Shown piece after piece: positions 21,924 through 32,733 of a stretch of 64,000 nucleotides of DNA. A program made the translations under genes and the position numbers. The stretch is from Endothia cerciana (lineage: Eukaryota > Ascomycota > Sordariomycetes > Diaporthales > Cryphonectriaceae), in NCBI GenBank assembly GCA_026119935.1, contig JALRMH010000025.1, positions 1 to 64,000 of the forward strand, in the 5' to 3' direction. Within the stretch, counting starts at the first letter, position 1. Each line of letters starts with the position of its first letter. The notes beneath the pieces were generated by a model, which was given only the letters and a program-made list of their open reading frames with translations, did not search any database and was not told where the DNA came from.

Positions 21924-23608
21924 CCGCCAAGGTGCAAATGTTGAGATCGGATGTAGTGTCATCCTGCCCCTGCCTGTTCTAGAGAATGATGCTTTTCTTG
22001 TGCCTGTCCATACTGGCGTGTTTCATCGCAGGGTAGTCTGGAGCTCCACACCAGTACAAGACATCTTATTCGCAATAGCAAGTACCCTGGTAGGATGCTG
22101 CAATGTGATATCCTCTCCCCCCTTCCCCCCGCCCTGTTGTTGTCTTCTTTTTGAAGCTTGTGATGTCGTGCTAAAGTATCATGAGAATAAAGGGATATCC
22201 TCAGCCGGTAAGCATAAATATGTCGATTTACCAATGCTTTGACAACCCGGTCAAGCACTACACTGCCAGGAACACTCGCGAGATTGCGTTGCATGGCTGT
22301 GAAGAAGACACAACTCCAGATCTACCAATGGCGAAGGGAATATGTACCCTGCCCACCGAGGCTAACACTTGGATAAACATAGTCCGGTTATCATTGCCAC
22401 TCCACAATTCTCCGACAATACCAGACGCGGCGTCACAACGCACCTCAGGGTCTGATTATCGGATTGTTGTGCATTCTACATGATACATCACCTCCAAGAA
22501 GTCTTGTAACGGATGCAAAATAGCCGTCCTGAAACTCGCTTATAGCAGAAGAATAATTATGAGTGTTGAGTTCTACTGGGTATGAAGTGGCTGTTGAGCT
22601 CCTCGCTCTAGAGGATCGAAGAACCCTGTGCCGCGTAACGATGAGGGGAGCACCTGCAAGAACACACAGGTAAAAAGTAGCATCAGGCGTAAGTGTTGTT
22701 CCCAATCAGGAGCCAGAGTTCCCAGGAGATCCTCTTGTTACATTGTGCCCTCTGCTCAACAAGCCGATGCGGTGATGAGCGGCCCAGAAGAGCGGGCGAT
22801 GTAGATACAAGTATTATGCAAGGCGAAAGGGGGAACAAGGGAGGGGGGATAAGAAAAGGACCAAAACAAGCCCTACGCCCCCCAAAAAAACATCAACAAC
22901 ACCAAAAAACAGCTATCTGCTTTCGGCGAAGGTGTTTGCTATATTTGACATTGTCCGAGAGTGGTACTTGTTTTTCGGAGTTGAAGGCGGATATCAGGCC
23001 ACCGTGATACTGCGGAGTCGTGGGAATACTGTGAGCAGTGCGTAACCGGATCCTACAGTGAAACGGGGGAGGATAGATCGGTGAGTGAGGTGAAAAAAAA
23101 ATAAAAAAATCCTAGTCAGAAACCTAGTCAGAAATAATGTTGCAACCCCCCCCCCCCCCCAAAACCCATCTTTTTACACTAACGTTCTGTGCTACGACAT
23201 ACGTCTTTGCGTGACAACTGTCCATTATTCAAGAAATGTTACTGCTCCATCATTTCACTTCGGCATCAAGGGGATCGTACACCATATCTCTGACAGCGGA
23301 GGCTCTCGATCCATCCCGTTTAGAGTAGTGCTAGCACAGGACAGCGTCGAATCCGCTTCGCTAGACGTCGGCCTGAAGACAAGCTTACCTTCCTTACTAT
23401 CTGCGCTTGCGAAAGTACGTTGAGTCGTGAAATAGATAGTCATGCGTCTGCCCTGACACGATGTTTTCAAAATTATCCATTTCCTCTAGTGTCGCCTATT
23501 TTACACTATTGACACATACCGCCCGTATGTTACTGGCTTATGAAACCACCGCCATGATCACCCACCGGACGCCTTGTCCCCAAGGCCTTCCATATTATTG
23601 AACCAGAC
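21924..23608. other. Spacer without recognisable gene
   Basis: This 1.7 kb stretch carries short frames on both strands, none with a recognisable domain or coherent splicing. It contains an A-rich run near 23090-23110 and a C14-15 homopolymer near 23145-23160. The right end should include the 3' UTR of KGD2. Confidence 0.5.
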
Positions 23609-25055
23609 TCACAACAGCATGCGCCTAGGATCCTCGATGTACTCCTTGATCTTCACCAGGAACTGGACGGCCTCCTTGCCATCGAGCAGGCGGTGGTCGT
23701 ACGTCAGAGCGAGGTACATCATTGGCCTGCTCTCGACCTTGCCGTTCACAACAACAGCGCGGTCCTTGATGGCATGCAGACCCAGTACCGCGGCCTGGGG
23801 CAGGTTGATGATGGGCGTACCCATGAGGGAGCCGAAGACACCACCGTTGCTGATGGTGAAGGTACCACCAGCCATATCCTCAAGCGTGAGTTTGCCGTCA
23901 CGCGCCTATGAGGACAAAGTCAGCATTTTTCAAGGGGGTACGATACCGGCGTTAACAACAAAATTGTGAAATCACCTTCTTGCCTAGATCCGCAATGGAC
24001 TTCTCGATGCCGACCATGTCCAGAGCCTGCGCATCCCGCACCACTGGTGTCACAAGTCCCTTCTCAGTAGCAACAGCGACGCTGACGTCAACGTAATCCC
24101 TGAAGACGATCGTGTCTCCTCCGTCGGGGCCCTCGATGGATGCGTTAACGACAGGAAGATCCCTCATGGCCAGGACGGCGGCGCGTGTGAAGGCACTCAT
24201 GAAACCCAGCTTCACGCCTGTCTTCTTCAGGACCTCATCCTTGTAGAGCTTGCGGAACTCCATGATCGAGGACATGTCAACCTCGTTGAAGGTGGTCAGG
24301 GAGGCGGCGGTATTTTGTGACTGCTTGAGACGCTCCGCGATCCGAAGACGCATGCGATTCATCTTGACACGTCGCTCCTCACGGTTGCCCATGCTCGTGG
24401 TGCCATCGCTCGACTCCTTGGCGGACTTCTGAGGTGGCGGGGACGGCTCCTTCTTCTTCTCAGGGGCAGGAGGCGGCACGGGTTTGCTCTCTTCTTGCCT
24501 GGGTTCTGGTTTCGAGTCGGGCTCGGGCTTCTTCTCGGGCTTGGACTCGCCCTTAGACTCCTCCTCGGGTGGCTCCTTGGCCTCGGACTTCTCGGCGCCC
24601 CCAGAAGGAGCCCCGCCCAGCTCTAGCCTGACAATGTCCTGGCCCACAGCGACGGTGTCCTCCTCGTTGACGAGGAACTCCTTGATCGTACCGGCCTCCG
24701 GGGCGTTGACAGCAACGTCAATCTAGCAGGGAGGGAAGTCAGCAGGGCCCAAGGGCCGCCAGCCTGGTGGTAGGTTGGTACGCCTGCGGAGCAAGCTGGC
24801 GTGACGCACCTTGTCTGTCTCGATGGTAGCGATCTCCTCGTCCTGCTCGACAAAGTCGCCAACCTGTTTGCTCCACTGCTTCAGGGTGCCTTCTGAGATG
24901 GACTCGGCCATCTGAGGGACCTGGACGACCTTGTCGGCGTAGGTGCGGGCATGTCGCATGAGCAGGGGTAGAGGTAGTGTCGTGGCCTGGTGCTGGAGGG
25001 TCGGCAGCGGGCGCAGGTGGACAGCGCGGGCTGTGGTACGCAGAGTTCTCAACAT
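23609..25055 (-). CDS. KGD2: Dihydrolipoyllysine succinyltransferase, E2 of 2-oxoglutarate dehydrogenase
   Basis: This is the E2 core of the mitochondrial 2-oxoglutarate dehydrogenase complex. It transfers succinyl groups from lipoamide to CoA in the citric acid cycle. There are three exons: 25055-24810, 24722-23976 and 23905-23609, giving 429 residues. The start ATG at 25055 opens an Arg-rich mitochondrial presequence (MLRTLRTTARAV...). The lipoyl domain follows (V-V-Q-V-P-Q-M-A-E-S-I-S-E-G, lipoylated Lys in E-T-D-K at about 82). Next is a long Pro/Glu/Lys linker (about 110-180), then the catalytic domain with Y-D-H-R-L-L-D-G near the C terminus (His about 402, Asp about 406). There is no E3-binding domain, as is usual for this family. 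The first intron falls exactly after the lipoyl-Lys codon. It is divergent from NDUFB9. Confidence 0.96.
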
Positions 25056-26029
25056 TCTGGACGGCAACGCTGGGGCGGACTCGGAAGAGATGACGACGGG
25101 TTACGCGCGGAAGGGCGGGGTGTACGCGGCGGCGACAAGACGGCGCAGATTCGAGTTCCCTAGGTCTGCAACAAGGGGGGCTGGAGGGGACAGCAGCGAG
25201 GTGAGGCAGTTCGCGGGACGAGGAATCTCCAGACGATGCGGCGTCGGAGGGCAAGGAACCGGGAGGGAGGCGTAGGTCGGACGAAAGGACTATTGAGTAC
25301 AGTATGGACCTAGGGTGGGTGAGGACAGGTAAATGCTGGCAGCCAAAAATCCAAAACCGGATCTGAGGCAAAAATGTCTCTTATTGTGGTGCTCTGCCGG
25401 GTTGGCGAAGGAGAAATAAATAGAAACCTGCAGCCAATCCTTGCGCAGCTGGCGATGCAGTGTCCAAGTCTTGTCAGCTCGATGCAGATGTCGTGCAGGT
25501 CTAGGTGCTGGCTGGAGTGGCCCCAGAACTGCTGCCGGAATGGACGGGGCGGAAAAAGGAACAAGCAGGGTTCTGAGGTGGGCCTTCACATCTACCGGAG
25601 TACTCCTCAGACCTCAGACTGCAGGTGATTGTTAGCAGCACGGGCCAGGTCGGGTCCCACTGAAAGAAAGACCTCAGTACGGGTGCCAGGACACGCCCAG
25701 AGACTCGCTACCCAATCAGAGATTGATCCACCCCCCAATTACAAAGCCCGACCCCCCGCCTGGAACCCGTCCTGCTTGCAGGACCACGCTGAGGCCTCGC
25801 AATTGAGGCATCCATACGGCCAGGCCTATCAGAACCTCGATTGACGTCTTGCCGGGAGCTCTTCTGGCGCGGACAGCGAGAACCCTTAGACACGCACTGC
25901 ACCGCGACTTCACGGCCGACACCGATCCCTCTCGGTATCCCCCAGAGCGTCGCGAACCTTCCCGGCCCGGGCTCAATACTCGCGAGCTTGCCTGAGGGGT
26001 ATCTACAACACCAACACAGCCTGCCCGCC
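25056..26029. promoter_or_regulatory. Divergent promoter region KGD2/NDUFB9 with CCAAT boxes
   Basis: This 974-bp intergenic region lies between two divergently transcribed mitochondrial genes. CCAAT pentamers occur at 25434-25438, 25712-25716 (as CCAATCA) and 25735-25739. CCAAT is the site of the HAP/CBF complex, which activates respiratory genes in fungi; that it acts here is inference. The 110-residue and shorter open frames in this interval look like shadows without domain content. Confidence 0.5.
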
Positions 26030-26586
26030 ATGTCGTCTCGGCAAGCTGCCCTGTGAGCAATCCCGATCTCCCTCTCACCTCTGCTGGATGGCCGGCTGAC
26101 CTCCTAGCGTAGCTCGCTATACCGGCGGTCGTTGAAGCTGGCTCTCGACTGGGCCGTGCACCGGCATCTCTGGCGCGGCCAAGCCATCTACATAAGATCG
26201 CTCTTCGAGGCCAATCGAGGCATCACCGATCCCAGGCAACAACGGGTATGCTGCCCTTCCTGAAGGCGGGTGTTGGGCCGCACGGGATGGACGCTGACTA
26301 TCGGGCTGCTGCAGGCATTACTGAAGGAGACGGAGAAGCTGTTGGACACCTGGAAACACCCCGATCCTTATTGCCACCCCACGGCGCCAGGAGGTATGCT
26401 TGATCTCGGTCACGACGCGCTGCAGGCTACTCGACAGCGGCTCACCATATGCGATATACAGGCTCCAAATACGAGAGAAACCTACCGGCCCCAGTACTGG
26501 ATGGTATGGTTCATGCCTCGAACTTTCCTTGCACGCGTCCTCCCAAGACTGACCGTGGCACAGCACCCGAGCCTCTCAAATTCTAG
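26030..26586 (+). CDS. NDUFB9: NADH:ubiquinone oxidoreductase subunit B22-like (LYR protein)
   Basis: This is an accessory subunit of the membrane arm of mitochondrial complex I, a small LYR-motif protein. There are five short exons: 26030-26052, 26113-26245, 26315-26393, 26462-26503 and 26564-26586, giving 99 residues. All junctions are GT-AG and the frame is continuous. The LYR motif is at residues 10-12 (S-L-Y-R-R-S-L-K-L-A-L-D-W). It is followed by the family signature W-R-G-Q-A, I-R-S-L-F-E, D-P-R-Q-Q-R, W-K-H-P-D-P-Y and P-T-A-P-G-G-S-K-Y-E-R-N-L-P. The last exon encodes P-E-P-L-K-F-stop. No long ORF covers the gene because exons are only 23 to 133 nt. It faces away from KGD2 and converges on H2A. 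Confidence 0.93.
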
Positions 26587-27329
26587 ACTTGGGCATGACA
26601 ATCGGGCGTGGGATCTGTACATAGAGATGGATATCAGGGCGAAATTGGGGCAAACTAGAAGGGGCAAAAATCAACAACAAAGAAATTATATCACGAGCGA
26701 TCTACCGTTCCCGAGGCTACCAGGATGAGACACTCGTAATGAATTTGAGTACCGCGGTGGCTTAGAGACGCCCTCCTGCTCCCCCCTTCCCCTTCTCGCG
26801 GCGCTGGGTCCGACGCGGGAGACCAGACCGTGAGCGTCAAGAGCCTGCTGCTCCGGGTTTCTATCGAAGGGGTTTTTCTGCATCACATGCACAGCCCATG
26901 CGGTCAATGCGACAGTCGAGGTGTCCGCTAAACGACCTACGCGCTAGCCTGCCTACGGAAAGTGTCACTGAGCTTTCTGAGCTGTCAAACGCAATCTGAG
27001 AATGTGCTGTAGCTATGGTTGACAACCGGCTAACCGGGCCTGGAGCCATGCCGCGTCTCTAAACTCAGGTTTTAGTCTAAGAGTTTACCAGTCAATCGAG
27101 GCACAAACGGCGCTCGTTACTTGAACACAAGTGCAAGAAGGAATCGATAAGTGTTGTTCAAGTGGTATTCATTTCATGACCATGACCTTGGGAATTAATG
27201 TACAACCCAGACGTGCGAAAAACACAACCGTAAAGTGACCCTGTAACCGTGACCCCGATGTCATGAACAACCCAAACGTGCCGACCGAAAACAAAAGCAA
27301 ACCCGCAAACACCCCGCATGTAGAATAAT
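26587..27329. other. Convergent intergenic spacer NDUFB9/H2A
   Basis: The interval between two convergent genes should hold both 3' UTRs. Short frames are present without recognisable content. I see no further gene. Confidence 0.5.
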
Positions 27330-27909
27330 TTACAGCTCCTGGCTCGCGTTCTTGCCAGTCTTGCCGGTCTTCTTGGGCAGGAGGTCTGTGGTGAACATGT
27401 CAGCACGTTGTTGTCCGGTTTCAGTGGACGCTTAAGAAGGAAAAACGTACTCTGGTGGATGTTGGGCAGCACACCGCCCTGGGCGATGGTGACATGACCC
27501 AGGAGCTTGTTCAGCTCCTCATCGTTGCGGATGGCGAGCTGTAGATGACGGGGGATGATACGGGTCTTCTTGTTGTCGCGGGCGGCGTTTCCAGCCAGCT
27601 CGAGAATCTCAGCAGCGAGGTACTCGAGGACGGCAGCAAGGTAGACGGGGGCACCAGCACCGACACGCTGGGCGTAGTTGCCCTTGCGGAGCAGACGGTG
27701 GACACGACCGACGGGGAACGCCAGACCGGCCTTGGAGGAACGACTGCGGGCCTAGTGTCAGTGGATCACGATTCAAGACGCTGACGAGGGCTGGCGGCGG
27801 AAGACGCAGAAAGACGCGCCGGCGAGGCAGCCAGAAAGGCAGAAAGGAGCACTCACGATTGCGCGCTCTTGGAGCCGCTGGCCTTGCCTCCGGACTTGCC
27901 ACCAGTCAT
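27330..27909 (-). CDS. H2A: Histone H2A
   Basis: Core nucleosomal histone. There are three exons, 27909-27857, 27743-27451 and 27385-27330, giving 133 residues, the usual fungal length. The N-terminal tail (MTGGKSGGKASGSKSAQS) is followed by the histone fold with A-G-L-A-F-P-V-G-R-V-H-R-L-L-R-K and the acidic patch region N-D-E-E-L-N-K-L-L. The C terminus is A-S-Q-E-L, the SQE motif phosphorylated by ATM/ATR-type kinases after DNA breaks, so this canonical H2A also serves the H2A.X role. The second intron splits Asn after N-I-H-Q. It is transcribed away from H2B. Confidence 0.98.
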
Positions 27910-29495
27910 TTTGAGTGTGGGTTGTTGTGGGTTGGGAAGGTGGGAAGATGTAGATGAAGATCGAGATGCAAGGTTGCAGAAGGCGGTTGTGGTGGCGTGG
28001 GTTGTTATTGTAAAAGTGTTGGATGGTTCGGCAGAAGGGCAAGCCGTGTGTTGTTGGTGGGGGAGACTGCAAGTTAAGTAGTTTCGCGCCTCGGTAGCGC
28101 ATCAGAGATCACTGGGAGGCGGTTTCCAGGCTAAGCCTAAAACAATCCTGCGCGATTTAATCACTCCTGTCTTGTGCAGTTAATCCGTCGCCGGCAAAAT
28201 GAGCCAAAATTGATTAGCCAGGGGCCAGTGCAAATTACCAAACCAAGCCCTCTGCTGGGCACTGCAGGGTGCATGGAGGCTGAAGGTGGATCTGGGGAAT
28301 GAGACGCCACCACGAGCATAGTTATTACAGAGCTGTCTGGTGGTGAGGGCTTCATCTTGCAGGAGCGGCATTGATGCGACTCGATAACAGATTCAGGCTG
28401 CCTGCCTACTACATGGAAAACCTTCTTGATGTAGCTTCTAGAATTGTCCTGTGACATTGTCCAAGTACACCGGGAAGTCCAATGTGCAATGCGATGCCTG
28501 GAACCTGGTCCCCAGGCTGCTTCTCGGATCTCAAACAACATGCCGGGAAGTCCATGTGAGGCTATCCCGAAATACCATCTGGGCTGATTCCGTGACCCGA
28601 CCTTGGTGTTGCGGCCACTCGAGGACGACCTATCAGGATCCCAAGCACCCATGTTTATGTCAGAATGATCAGGCTCCCTGGATATTGGCTGGGAGCCAGA
28701 GACGAAAGCTGTAGGATGATGTTTTGTCTGACGTGAGTCACTTCTGGAAGCTGAGGCTCTCGTCAAGCAAGACGTTGAGACCAGATGCGACTGGCGCCAG
28801 CTCCCTGAGCCCGCCCGTCGCGTTGCCTTTCACACTAGCTACGAAGCTTGGGATACGTCACAAGGATTGCGAGGGGAGCACTCAGGACGTAGGATGAGGT
28901 AGCATAGATACTATGGTCTATCAATGGTTCAAGTGCTAGTATCTACCAGAGATATACTGTGTAGAGGAAGGTCTGGCTTTATACCATTATCTGTGTTGGT
29001 ACCCACGCTGGTTTGGCAGTCTTCCAGCGCGGTCAACGGTTTCTCCCCAGTGGAACAGGTCAGCGTTCCGCATGCACTGGGCCTCGAAACATGGGTGTCC
29101 ATAGTGATTTCTCCCAAAGGCCTTCGTGATTTCAGCGGAACAGATGCTTAGACAAGTCAAACCTGCATCATTTAACCTGGGAATTTGCCTGATGGGGTAC
29201 AAAGGTCGGCCCCGTGCAAGTGGCGGGAAGGTGCTGTTTTTTTGTCCCGCTTCCTTCCCTTGGACCAGAATCACACCTGCAATCAGTAGCGGCACTTAGC
29301 TCCCGTCACGCCCAGCTACAAAAACTTGGCCTCTCCCCCAATCTCTCCCACCTTTCCCCATCCACGCTCCATCCTACCCAACAACCAACGCCGACAGCTT
29401 CTTTTCGCGACTGCAACCAGCCATCGTCTCCGGACTTTATCTGCATCAACAATACTTGTTCACCCACATCCATCTTTTCCCACAGCACAATCAAG
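27910..29495. promoter_or_regulatory. Divergent H2A-H2B intergenic region
   Basis: A 1.6 kb spacer between the divergent histone genes should contain the shared S-phase promoter. CCAAT-type pentamers occur at about 28479-28483 and 29338-29342. The 200-residue minus frame at 28161-28766 has no recognisable domain and is not accepted as a gene. The last 100 bases before H2B are CT/CA-rich, typical of a fungal 5' UTR. Confidence 0.45.
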
Positions 29496-30159
29496 ATGCC
29501 TCCCAAGACTGCCGACAAGAAGCCCTCCGCCTCCAAGGCCCCCGCGACTGCCTCCAAGGCTCCTGAGAAGAAGGATGCCGGCAAGAAGACTGCTGCTTCT
29601 GGCGACAAGAAGAAGCGCACCAAGGCCCGCAAGGAGACCTACTCCTCGTACATCTACAAGGGTGAGTTGCATTCCAATCCAATCCAACCGCATCACATTA
29701 TACCGCGTGACGCCCCCCCCCCCTCTTCGTGACGACCACCCTGCCGCGTCATAAAACGGCGCCCTCGGGGCATCTCACCACGCGACCTGAACGTCATTCA
29801 CAACATCTGGTTGCTGACTCGCCGTCAAAACAGTCCTCAAGCAGGTCCACCCCGACACTGGTATCTCCAACCGTGCCATGTCCATCCTGAACTCGTTCGT
29901 CAACGACATCTTCGAGCGTGTCGCCACCGAGGCCAGCAAGCTGGCTGCCTACAACAAGAAGTCCACCATCTCTTCCCGCGAGATCCAGACTTCGTGAGTT
30001 TTGCCTCCTGCCTTGCCTGTCCATGCACCGCCGGATGCGTCAGATCGGCTAACGCCCCTTCCCCTCAGTGTCCGTCTTATCCTGCCTGGTGAGCTGGCCA
30101 AGCACGCTGTGTCTGAGGGCACCAAGGCCGTCACCAAGTACTCATCCTCCACGAAATAA
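29496..30159 (+). CDS. H2B: Histone H2B
   Basis: Core histone partner of H2A. Exons 29496-29661, 29834-29993 and 30069-30159 give 138 residues. The start ATG is in a good context (AATCAAGATGCC). The Lys/Ala-rich tail ([16 protein letters not shown]...) leads into [10 protein letters not shown]. The fold follows, with [21 protein letters not shown] and [12 protein letters not shown]. The C-terminal [10 protein letters not shown] contains the Lys that is monoubiquitinated by Bre1/Rad6 in fungi. Introns interrupt the codons for Val of Y-K-V and Ser of Q-T-S. It converges with SQS1. Confidence 0.98.
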
Positions 30160-30654
30160 GCGGTCTTGGTTTGGGTCTTTCCTTTTCTATCTTTGGGCAC
30201 GGGATGAGCTTCGGCATTTGGTACATGATGAGATATACCAAGGCCCAATGATCCTTGGGTGTCTTAATGCGTCACGGATGGTCTGCTTTTCGGGCAATGC
30301 TTTTAGGGTTTCCGGGGTTTGGCGGCTGTACAATACTTGACTTCAGAATAGGGTTTCGGAAGCAATGAACTCGTGCATATGATCAACAACAATAGCTCGT
30401 TCGTTTCCAGCTCCGCAGACCTCGGTGATGCTATCCTGTCTTGTCGTGACTAGTCTAATGTGGCATGTGACGCGCCGGGGCGGCCACCAACACGGCCACC
30501 ACTGCGTCTGCCACTGCTCCCTACCCTGTACCGGCAGAGCGCCATGCACGATGCTTGTTATAAAAACACAAAGGTGTACGATGATGGATAAACCTGGCAA
30601 CGAACGCCGATGATCATGATAATACTACCAGACAGACCCTCTCGCAAGGCCCCG
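30160..30654. other. Convergent spacer H2B/SQS1
   Basis: These 495 bases hold the 3' UTRs of two convergent genes. I see no ORF with recognisable content and no clear hairpin terminator. Confidence 0.45.
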
Positions 30655-32733
30655 TCAACCCAGGCCTGCCTTCGTCCGCTTGACGACGTGCACGACCGGC
30701 TGTAGGATGCCCTTGTTGTCTGTCGCTCCGAGAGCCATTCCCGTAGACCAGCCCATCTTCTCGAGCATGTTGCGGCCCTTGTTGCTCTGGCCCAGCTCCG
30801 GTGCGGACCCTCCCACCACCTCTCCGTCTCTGTAGGAGAAAGCCGCGTGGTTGACGCCGCGGCGACCCCCAGAACCTGCCGCGCCTCCACCCCTGGGGGG
30901 GCCCTGTGTGCGCTGCACGTCCATGCGGTGGAAGTATGTACGCCCACGGCGGGCGAAGACCTCCTCGAAGTACACCTGGCGGTACCTGACTGTCCGACCC
31001 GTACGGTGCAGAACTGGTCGTCGCTGGTCGCCATTACCGGTCGACTTGGACTTGATGTTGAACTTGAGAGCGAGTGTGTGCACAGTCTTGCGTGCGTTAG
31101 AGTCCATGGGAGGCAAGGTGAGGCTGGAGGAGGGTATTGTCAGCTTCCGGGGTCATACGATGGCGCAGACATCAGACATCAGGGTCTCGAACTCACAGCT
31201 GTTCGTCTCCGAGGAGGAAGCTTCTCATCTCCTCCTTGATCTGGTCGATCGTCATGCCGGTGGGGTACTTCAGACGCAGGTCATCAGGATTGACGTTCTT
31301 TCCAAGGAGACCCTGCGCACGTAACTCCTCGCGCGCCTGTTTCCTCTCCTTCTTGCGGAGTCGGTCTTTCTGCCAGGTTGCGTCCAGGGTCGCCGCCATC
31401 TCGGGGTCCAGATGATCAAAGTTCGGCTGTCCGCGCTTGCCCTTAGGCTTGCGCGGCGGATTGTGCCGGTCCCAGTCCATCAAGCCCAGCTCGTCGAAGA
31501 CGTCGGCGACAGCACCCGCGCTGGGTATGTAGCTGCGAGCGTTTTCCTTACCCTTGACTAGAGTCGCAGCGGACTTGCCCCGGCGGCGTGCAGATCCTCG
31601 CTTACTCGATGATGGCATGGCATCGAGATTTTCACCGGAGAAGAGGACAAGCTCGTCGTCGTCTAGACCAAGCTCCTCCTGCTTGGCGAGTAGCCGAGCG
31701 AGAGCCTCGTCGTCCATGTACTCTGCATCGGAGAATGCGTCCTCCTCCACCTTGGGCATATCGAGTTCGCCATAGGCATCGTTCTCTCCCTCGTCTTGAC
31801 CCTCGTCGTCGTCCTCGCCTGCAGTGGAGTCATCACTATCAGACTCCTCTTCTGCAATCACAAAGTCACCATCAGAGCCGCCGAGGTCACGGGTGCTGGA
31901 GAGAGCCTGGTATCTGGACCGATTCTCAGGGCCACCGTTCCGGTCATCATCCTCATCCTCATCATTGGCCATGTTGGCGATGTAATCAGCAACTAGATCA
32001 TCATCGTCGTTATGGCCGCGTAGTTGCCAGGGCTGAGGAGAGAGTGAGGATTGTTTGTGTGGACCGCCTTCGTCGGTAGACTCCAGGGAGATGCGCTGCA
32101 TGGACTTTTCGACGGTCTGTAACCGGATGGTCATCTGGTCGACAACGGCTGGACGAGGCCCGCGCTGTTGTTGGACGCCCTTCCTTCCCCTGAAAAGAAC
32201 AACATCCTCACTCGAGTCGCTGGCATTGCCGGGCGAGTTGGGGTTGGGGCTTGGGATGCGGGTGAGTTGATGGTCACGGCGGGCGAGGGTGCGATCGCCA
32301 GTCGTATCAACAAGGAAGGGAGCGGCATCCCCCTTGGGAGGGGCCTCGACAGCGCCGTCCAGGCCGCCAACATGCCCGTGGTCACCTGAGCTGGCACAGA
32401 AACCCTCCAGATCCTTCAAGGGCTCGACAACGCCGGCGCTCACGAAGGTGACAGGTAAGCCGCGGAGCTTCTCGACCTTGTCCGAGCCGGCATGGTTGTG
32501 GGACGTGTTCCGAGCCTCGTCAGCCATGGAAAAACCTGGGATCAAAAAGTCAGTGCGAGGGCCCTCTTAAACTCTCTGTTATGAGGCTGACCGTGAGCCG
32601 CAGGTCCCCGGGGCAGGGAATGCGATGCGTTGTTGTTCTGATTCTGGTGGTGAGCTCTCGAAGACGCAGGACCATTGGTGGTAGAACGGTAGCGAGCAGC
32701 CTTGGCTGCCCGACTTTGTTTGGCCCTTGCCAT
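30655..32733 (-). CDS. SQS1: R3H and G-patch protein, Sqs1-like activator of Prp43
   Basis: Predicted nuclear RNA-binding protein of the Sqs1/Pfa1 family. In yeast, Sqs1 stimulates the DEAH helicase Prp43 in ribosome biogenesis and splicing. Exons 32733-32592, 32535-31197 and 31123-30655 give 649 residues. The ATG at 32733 (MARAKQSRAAKAAR) is the first true ATG. The family block F-S-M-A-D-E-A-R-N-T spans the first junction, followed by L-P-V-T-F-V-S-A-G-V-V-E-P-L-K-D-L-E-G-F. The middle is acidic and low-complexity (runs of D/E around residues 200-330). Exon 3 begins in L-P-P-M-D and carries the R3H region, then the G-patch (K-G-R-N-M-L-E-K-M-G-W-S-T-G-M-A-L-G) up to the C terminus. It is divergent from ATG4. 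Confidence 0.92.

Noticed and set aside
26270..26728. 152-residue plus-strand ORF
   Set aside because: It crosses two introns of NDUFB9; the true product follows the five-exon model. Its downstream part is 3' flanking DNA.
28161..28766. 201-residue minus-strand ORF between the histone genes
   Set aside because: No domain, no repeat of composition seen in real genes here, and several overlapping frames are equally open; insufficient support.
30847..31324. Plus-strand ORFs of 130 and 157 residues
   Set aside because: Shadows of SQS1 exons 2 and 3 on the opposite strand.
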